NCBI GenBank assembly: GCA_021775385.1
Contig: JAJFHW010000207.1
Coordinates: 1-10,167, forward strand
Direction: 5' to 3'
Length of the DNA: 10,167 nucleotides
From: Hyphomicrobiales bacterium
GTDB taxonomy: Bacteria; Pseudomonadota; Alphaproteobacteria; Rhizobiales; HXMU1428-3
The position numbers were made by a program, and so were the translations under genes. Under the pieces are notes generated by a model. That model ran no database searches. It had not been told where the DNA came from and saw nothing but the letters and a program-made list of their open reading frames with translations. Below are positions 5,979 to 10,167 of this stretch, piece after piece (position 1 is the stretch's first letter; every line of letters begins with the position of its first letter).

Positions 5979-7043
5979 ATGAGCAATTCTTCAAAAGGCA
6001 ATCACAATTCAGCGATGCAAAGTAAATCATTGATGACACGGCGCCGCTCTTTACAAATCATCGGCACCGCAATATTAGCCCCGTCAGCATTCTATTCATC
6101 AGCATCAGTTGCAAATGAATTTCCTATAAAAAGTCAGTTAAAACAGATTAGCTGGAAAGGTATAGTCCTCGGTGCAAATGCCTCAATTGTTCTAAGCACG
6201 ACAGATGAAGCTCATGCAAAATCAACAATTAGTAAAATGCTCACGGAAGTAAAAAGATTGGAAAGCTATTTCAGCCTTTATCAAAAAAACTCATCCATCA
6301 ACCAGCTAAATGAAAATGGGGTTTTAAACAGCCCACCCAAAGAGTTCAAAACCCTCATCAGTGAGGCAATCCATTATTCAAATCTCACAGATGGCGCATT
6401 TGACCCAACCATTCAGCCACTATTCATGGCTTATAAAAACATGGATCATTCTGACAAAACAGCAGACATCGCTAACCACCCTTCAATCAAAAAAGCCGTT
6501 CATTTAATCAATTGGAAAAACATTGATATTTCTAAAAGCGATATCAGTTTCAAAGTTCCACAAATGTCCATCACTCTCAATGGCATCGCTCAAGGGTACA
6601 TTACAGATAAAGCTGTTGAAATTTTGAAAACAAACGGCTTTGAAAACACCCTGGTGAACTTTGGAGAATATCACGGGATAGGTTCAAAACTCCCAGAACA
6701 AAACAAAGAAAATGGTTGGACAATCCAACTAGGAAAAACAAACACAGCAGACAAACATGCCGAAATTTGGAACCTAAAAAATAATGCACTCGCAGCTTCA
6801 AGTCATAACGGTTATCACTTTAAAGGGCTAAATGGCCTGCATCACATGCTCGACCCAAGAACAGGAAAAAACCAACCAGCATGGAGAGAGATCTATGTGC
6901 TCGCAAAGACCGCAACAAAAGCAGATGCCGCTTCAACGGCTCTCTTTGCAAGCGCTCCAGACAAAATAGAAAAACTTTCAAAAAAACTCAATTTACAAAA
7001 AACTCTTTTTATAAAAGATAACGGTGCCAAACTGATTCTATAA
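5979..7043 (+). CDS. nosX: FAD:protein FMN transferase, NosX/ApbE family
   Basis: ApbE enzymes move FMN from FAD to a threonine of a partner protein in the periplasm, using Mg2+. The natural target here is the NosR encoded immediately upstream. The 354-residue protein has a probable Tat signal (T-R-R-R-S-L-Q, residues 20-26, then a hydrophobic run ending A-S-V-A at about 45). Family motifs follow: G-A-F-D-P-T (139-144), N-G-I-A-Q-G-Y (201-207), L-V-N-F-G-E-Y (225-231), H-H-M-L-D-P-R-T-G (288-296) and T-K-A-D-A-A-S-T-A (313-321), the last two supplying metal-binding residues. The N-F-G-E version is the NosX-like form. ATG 5979 has GGTGA at 5968-5972, inside the end of nosR; ATG 6033 would give a shorter Tat leader and is a possible alternative. 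The 2-bp gap to nosR indicates one transcript. Family is firm; the choice between nosX and a general apbE name rests on the neighbour. Confidence 0.92.
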   Translation: MSNSSKGNHNSAMQSKSLMTRRRSLQIIGTAILAPSAFYSSASVANEFPIKSQLKQISWKGIVLGANASIVLSTTDEAHAKSTISKMLTEVKRLESYFSLYQKNSSINQLNENGVLNSPPKEFKTLISEAIHYSNLTDGAFDPTIQPLFMAYKNMDHSDKTADIANHPSIKKAVHLINWKNIDISKSDISFKVPQMSITLNGIAQGYITDKAVEILKTNGFENTLVNFGEYHGIGSKLPEQNKENGWTIQLGKTNTADKHAEIWNLKNNALAASSHNGYHFKGLNGLHHMLDPRTGKNQPAWREIYVLAKTATKADAASTALFASAPDKIEKLSKKLNLQKTLFIKDNGAKLIL

Positions 7044-7118
7044 GCCAGACACCGCCACTCTATGAGTTCCATGAAAAGTATAGCTCCTTAAACTTCTCAC
7101 TTATGAAGGGCCTATCCC
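7044..7118. other. Short convergent spacer without an obvious terminator
   Basis: nosX and dctM end facing each other across 75 bp. I see no stable hairpin with a T-run on either strand, unlike the other gene ends in this window. Transcripts may overlap here or end by Rho. Confidence 0.5.
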
Positions 7119-8498
7119 CTAATCTAAAATAACACTCGGCAACCAAGTGACAATTTCAGGAAACGTCCAGAAAATCGCTAAGGCCAACACTTGCAAGAAT
7201 ATAAACGGCACAACACCTTTATAAATGGTCGAGGTCTTAACTTCATCTGGGGCAACCCCTCGCAAATAGAAAAGCGCAAATCCAAATGGCGGTGTTAAAA
7301 AGCTTGTTTGCAAATTCACACCAATCATAATGCCAAGCCACAACGGGCTATACCCAAGAGCAATCAACGTCGGCGCGACAATCGGCACGACAACAAAAAT
7401 GATTTCAATAAAATCAAGAAAGAAGCCCAGAAAAAAGATAACAACCATCACCAACAACATTGCAGCAAATGCACCGCCTGGTAAATTTTGCAAAAATTCT
7501 TCGACAACTTCATCACCACCAAGTCCACGAAAAACAAGCGAAAACATCGACGCACCAACAAGAATGATAAATACCATCGAGCTGATTTTCGTCGTCTCAC
7601 GACTTACATTTTTAAGAATTGAAATGTTAAATTTTCCGGCCTGTATAGCCAATATAGTAGCACCAACAGCACCAACCGCGGCACTTTCAGTAGGTGTCGC
7701 AATCCCTGTTAAGATCGAACCAAGAACAACTATAATCAAAATAAGAGGTGGAAAAATAACCCGTAAGATTTCAGATAACTTAACCTTATCACTTCCATCT
7801 TCTAATTGCATAGAAGGGCAACTACTCGGATTAGTAATAGCCTGAAAAACCAACCAAGACATATAGAGCCCAACAAGCAACAATCCAGGTAAAAGAGCAC
7901 CTGCAAACAAGTCAATCGCTGTCACAGGTTCCGGGACCAAAATCCCTTTCATCTCAGAAGCCTGCTCATTAGCCCCTTGTAAAATATCTGCCAGCAAAAC
8001 CAAAACAATAGAAGGGGGGATAATCTGCCCCAAAGTACCTGATGAACAAATGAGACCAGCAGCAAGTTTAGGGTCATACCCAGCCCGAAGCATCACAGGA
8101 AAACTCATCAAGCCCATTGTCACAACGGTTGCTCCAACAATACCAGTAGACGCCGCAAGCAAGGTTCCAACGATCAGTACAGACGCACCAAGACCACCAC
8201 GCATCTTGCCAAACATCCGCCCCATAGCATCAAGCAAATCACCCGCCAGGTTCGAGCGATCAAGCATCACCCCCATAAAAACAAACAAGGGGACAGCAAC
8301 AAGCGTTTCAGCCTTCATCACCCCCAAAATTCGCAAAGGATAAACGAAAAGCAAACCAGTATTAAATAAATCCAGATATTCACCAATAAAAGCAAATAAC
8401 AAAGCAGAGCCACCAAGCGTTATGGCAACAGGGAACCCAAGCAGCAACGCCACAATCGTGACGAGAAACATTATAAGAGCGAGATATTCTGCAGTCAT
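7119..8498 (-). CDS. dctM: TRAP transporter large permease subunit DctM
   Basis: DctM is the large membrane subunit that carries the substrate across the inner membrane, driven by sodium. The 459-residue protein is almost wholly hydrophobic, with about a dozen predicted helices. Motifs typical of the family are visible: G-F-P-V-A-I-T-L-G (21-29), G-Q-I-I-P-P-S (157-163), A-T-P-T-E-S-A-A-V-G (267-276) and T-S-F-L-T-P-P-F-G (398-406). An insert around 172-195, in the loop after I-P-P-S, is seen in the longer DctM proteins of the FcbT3/TakM group. The start at 8498 has AAGGAA overlapping the dctQ stop, and dctM begins 10 bp after dctQ. The nearest downstream gene, nosX, converges. Substrate cannot be read from this subunit alone; DctP points to a small carboxylate. 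Confidence 0.96.
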   Translation of the reverse strand: MTAEYLALIMFLVTIVALLLGFPVAITLGGSALLFAFIGEYLDLFNTGLLFVYPLRILGVMKAETLVAVPLFVFMGVMLDRSNLAGDLLDAMGRMFGKMRGGLGASVLIVGTLLAASTGIVGATVVTMGLMSFPVMLRAGYDPKLAAGLICSSGTLGQIIPPSIVLVLLADILQGANEQASEMKGILVPEPVTAIDLFAGALLPGLLLVGLYMSWLVFQAITNPSSCPSMQLEDGSDKVKLSEILRVIFPPLILIIVVLGSILTGIATPTESAAVGAVGATILAIQAGKFNISILKNVSRETTKISSMVFIILVGASMFSLVFRGLGGDEVVEEFLQNLPGGAFAAMLLVMVVIFFLGFFLDFIEIIFVVVPIVAPTLIALGYSPLWLGIMIGVNLQTSFLTPPFGFALFYLRGVAPDEVKTSTIYKGVVPFIFLQVLALAIFWTFPEIVTWLPSVILD

Positions 8499-8508
8499 GA
8501 CAGGTTCC

Positions 8509-9060
8509 TTAACGACTTTGTTCTTGTTGTTTTTGAGGAGAAGGTGAAGTGTTTGATGGGTTAAAAAGAGTTTCTAAACTTCGAATAATCAATGAAATAA
8601 ACTGCAAACCAAATAGAATACAGAAAAGAGGGATTACACCCTTCAAAAGATAAAGCGCTGGCAACCCCCCAGCTTCAGCTGATTTCTCTAAACTTTGAAA
8701 AGATCGCTCAACCAAAGGTACACTTCTAAAAAACAGAACACACAACAAAGGAAGCGCAAAAAAGAGAGTTCCAAAAATATTCACAAGCGCTTTATAGCGA
8801 GCACTCGCTGTACGATAAATCAAGTCAATCCGCACATGTCCATCGTGAAGCAATGTATAACCAGCACCCAGCATAAAAATAGTAGCGTGTGTCCAAACAT
8901 ATAATTCCTGCATCCAGACCCAACCAACAGAAAACGCATAGCGCAATACAACAACGATAAATACGTTGAGCACCATTATCACAACCATCCAAGAAACAAC
9001 TTTACCAAAAAAGTTATTGATCTCGTCGATTATGTCAGCAAGTTTTTTGAGTAAAAACAT
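8509..9060 (-). CDS. dctQ: TRAP transporter small permease subunit DctQ
   Basis: DctQ is the small membrane subunit that pairs with DctM and helps dock the loaded binding protein. The 183-residue product has four predicted helices (near 19-41, 56-72, 91-112 and 138-160). The conserved W-x-Q-E-L-x-x-W segment lies after helix 1 (49-56) and G-H-V-R-I-D follows helix 2 (74-79). The C-terminus is a polar, Q- and S-rich tail of about 20 residues. The start at 9060 has GGGA on the minus strand 5-6 nt before the ATG. It is separated by 10 bp from dctM downstream and by 204 bp with two hairpins from dctP upstream, so it is probably read through from dctP at reduced level. Confidence 0.93.
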   Translation of the reverse strand: MFLLKKLADIIDEINNFFGKVVSWMVVIMVLNVFIVVVLRYAFSVGWVWMQELYVWTHATIFMLGAGYTLLHDGHVRIDLIYRTASARYKALVNIFGTLFFALPLLCVLFFRSVPLVERSFQSLEKSAEAGGLPALYLLKGVIPLFCILFGLQFISLIIRSLETLFNPSNTSPSPQKQQEQSR

Positions 9061-9163
9061 AGCATTCCCATAAATTTTAAAAATTTCAATGCTCTAAAAT
9101 GAAACTAAGAATAAACAATGGAAGCTGCAATCACCAATATTATTATATTATTAATGGTAAAAG

Positions 9164-9187
9164 AAGCAGAGGGATTTACCTCTGCTT
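9164..9187 (-). terminator. Hairpin in the dctP-dctQ spacer (distal of two)
   Basis: A 9-bp perfect stem (9164-9172 with 9179-9187) has a 6-nt loop. On the minus strand it is followed by CTTTT, consistent with a second partial terminator or an mRNA-stabilising hairpin after dctP. Confidence 0.6.
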
Positions 9188-9212
9188 AAAATAAATCTTC
9201 AACTCCAAAAAT

Positions 9213-9242
9213 ACTCAAGTGACTTAAAAAAATCACTTGAGT
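9213..9242 (-). terminator. Hairpin just after dctP (proximal of two), likely partial terminator
   Basis: A 10-bp perfect stem (9213-9222 with 9233-9242) has a 10-nt loop. On the minus strand it is followed by A then TTTTT. It lies about 22 bp after the dctP stop, inside the presumed operon. Confidence 0.72.
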
Positions 9243-9264
9243 TTTCACATAAAGATGAAGAAAA

Positions 9265-10167
9265 TTAAATAGGTTTAAATTTAGCTTTTAAACGAGCTTC
9301 CATGAAAGCACCATCTGAATAAGATGACCACTCAGTCATTGTAGAGCGAAATTTAATAATATGATTGAACAATGCTTTTGCATCAGCTGAACGACCGGCA
9401 ACCTCAGGTAAAACTGTGGTAGCACGCTCACCAATAGCAGTAAGCAGCTCATCACTATAAGGGCGCAACTTCACTTTGTGCTCTTTTGTCAATTTCTGAA
9501 GCGCTGTATTGTTAATCGCCTGGAATTTAGAAAGAATCCACAAATTTGTAGATGCTGCACCGCGGGTGACAATCTCTTTAAGATCTGGCTCTAATGCTTC
9601 CCATTCTTTCAAATCAAAGAAACTATCCAAAATAGTAGCAGGCTCATGCCAACCAGGATAATAATAGTTATTTACAACCTTATAAAGCCCTTTGCCCATA
9701 TCAGGAGCTGGACCGATCCACTCAGTGCCATCAATCGCACCAGATGTTAAAGCTGGCAGCACTTCAGAACCAGGAAGCAAAACAACATTCACACCAAAAG
9801 TTTTCAAAATTTCACCGCCAAGACCAGGCATACGGAATTTCAAACCTTTAAGATCAGCAATGGTATTAATTTCTTTTTTATACCACCCACCCATTTGGTT
9901 TCCGGTATTACCAAGTGGAAGAAATTTTAAACCAAGTGGTTTATAAGCTGTTTTATCAGCAATTTCGATACCACCACCATAATAACACCAAGCATTTTGC
10001 TCTTGTGCAGTTAGACCATAAGGCATAGCAGCAACAAAGGAAATTGAATCAGATTTACCTGACCAATAATAAGGAGCCCCAAAACCCATCTGAGCTGTAC
10101 CAGATTGCACGGCATCCATAGCTTCAAATGGTTTCACTAATTCACCAGCATGATAAACTTTAATTTT
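9265..10167 (-). CDS. dctP: TRAP transporter substrate-binding protein DctP (N-terminus cut by window edge)
   Basis: DctP is the periplasmic binding protein that delivers the substrate to DctQM. The visible 300 residues run from the window edge, beginning K-I-K-V-Y-H-A-G-E-L-V, to the stop at 9265. The signal peptide and first strand lie beyond the edge. The GTG at 10137 is an internal valine, because the frame continues upstream in proper family sequence. Motifs fit the TakP/FcbT1 group: Q-M-G-G-W-Y-K-K-E-I-N-T, then L-K-G-L-K-F-R-M-P-G-L-G-G-E, whose arginine (about visible residue 112) binds the substrate carboxylate in the family. G-A-I-D-G-T-E-W-I-G-P (E and W near visible residues 149-150) completes the pocket. 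Members with this signature bind 2-oxo acids such as pyruvate, lactate or other monocarboxylates. That is family knowledge, and the exact substrate is not shown by the sequence. dctQ and dctM follow on the same strand. Confidence 0.93.
   Translation of the reverse strand, partial: KIKVYHAGELVKPFEAMDAVQSGTAQMGFGAPYYWSGKSDSISFVAAMPYGLTAQEQNAWCYYGGGIEIADKTAYKPLGLKFLPLGNTGNQMGGWYKKEINTIADLKGLKFRMPGLGGEILKTFGVNVVLLPGSEVLPALTSGAIDGTEWIGPAPDMGKGLYKVVNNYYYPGWHEPATILDSFFDLKEWEALEPDLKEIVTRGAASTNLWILSKFQAINNTALQKLTKEHKVKLRPYSDELLTAIGERATTVLPEVAGRSADAKALFNHIIKFRSTMTEWSSYSDGAFMEARLKAKFKPI

Noticed and set aside
7330..7845. Long open frame on the plus strand, 171 codons
   Set aside because: It lies wholly inside dctM on the other strand, is rich in Thr, Ile, Lys and Pro as expected from antisense of a membrane protein, and has no family signature.
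10135..10137. GTG as the start of dctP
   Set aside because: The frame continues to the window edge with residues typical of the mature DctP N-terminal region, so the gene is cut by the edge.

Overview
The window looks like part of a low-GC chromosome from an alphaproteobacterium, most likely a marine or host-associated relative of the Hyphomicrobiales. The clues are an alphaproteobacterial-style bactofilin coupled to an upstream gene, a NosR/NosX pair, and a TRAP transporter of the 2-oxo acid/monocarboxylate (TakP/FcbT) type. Coding density is ordinary and all recognised genes are bacterial. No rRNA, tRNA, CRISPR array, insertion sequence or phage gene was seen. The assignment to a group rests on protein resemblance alone.

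Layout from left to right. (1) Positions 1-20 hold the last codons of a probable upstream gene, whose stop overlaps the ATG of a bactofilin (17-517, +). A strong hairpin terminator (561-594) follows and appears able to work in both directions. (2) A 288-residue secreted protein of unknown function (705-1571, -) converges on the bactofilin. (3) A 293-bp divergent spacer with small dyads leads to a BioC-type methyltransferase (1865-2623, +) that begins at TTG and ends at a strong terminator. (4) A 479-bp non-coding gap follows. It holds four exact copies of the octamer GTGTTCAG plus degenerate copies at roughly 16-bp steps. (5) Glyoxalase I (3103-3501, +) is followed in the same frame by a small open frame of doubtful status and a hairpin. 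(6) A two-gene operon (3850-7043, +) encodes a full-length NosR-type flavo-iron-sulfur membrane protein and its probable FMN transferase NosX/ApbE. (7) A tripartite TRAP transporter lies on the minus strand in the order dctP (cut by the right edge), dctQ, dctM, with two hairpins between dctP and dctQ.

Working together: NosX should attach FMN to the periplasmic domain of NosR, giving a membrane electron-transfer module that normally serves nitrous oxide reductase. Here nosZ, nosD, nosF, nosY and nosL are absent from between and around the pair, so its electron acceptor is an open question. The TRAP operon should import a small organic acid using a sodium gradient. DctP is the binding protein and DctQ/DctM form the membrane part. 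The hairpins after dctP could make binding protein more abundant than permease.

The most interesting items are the orphan nosR-nosX pair, the GTGTTCAG repeat cluster, and the unrecognised secreted protein with four cysteines.
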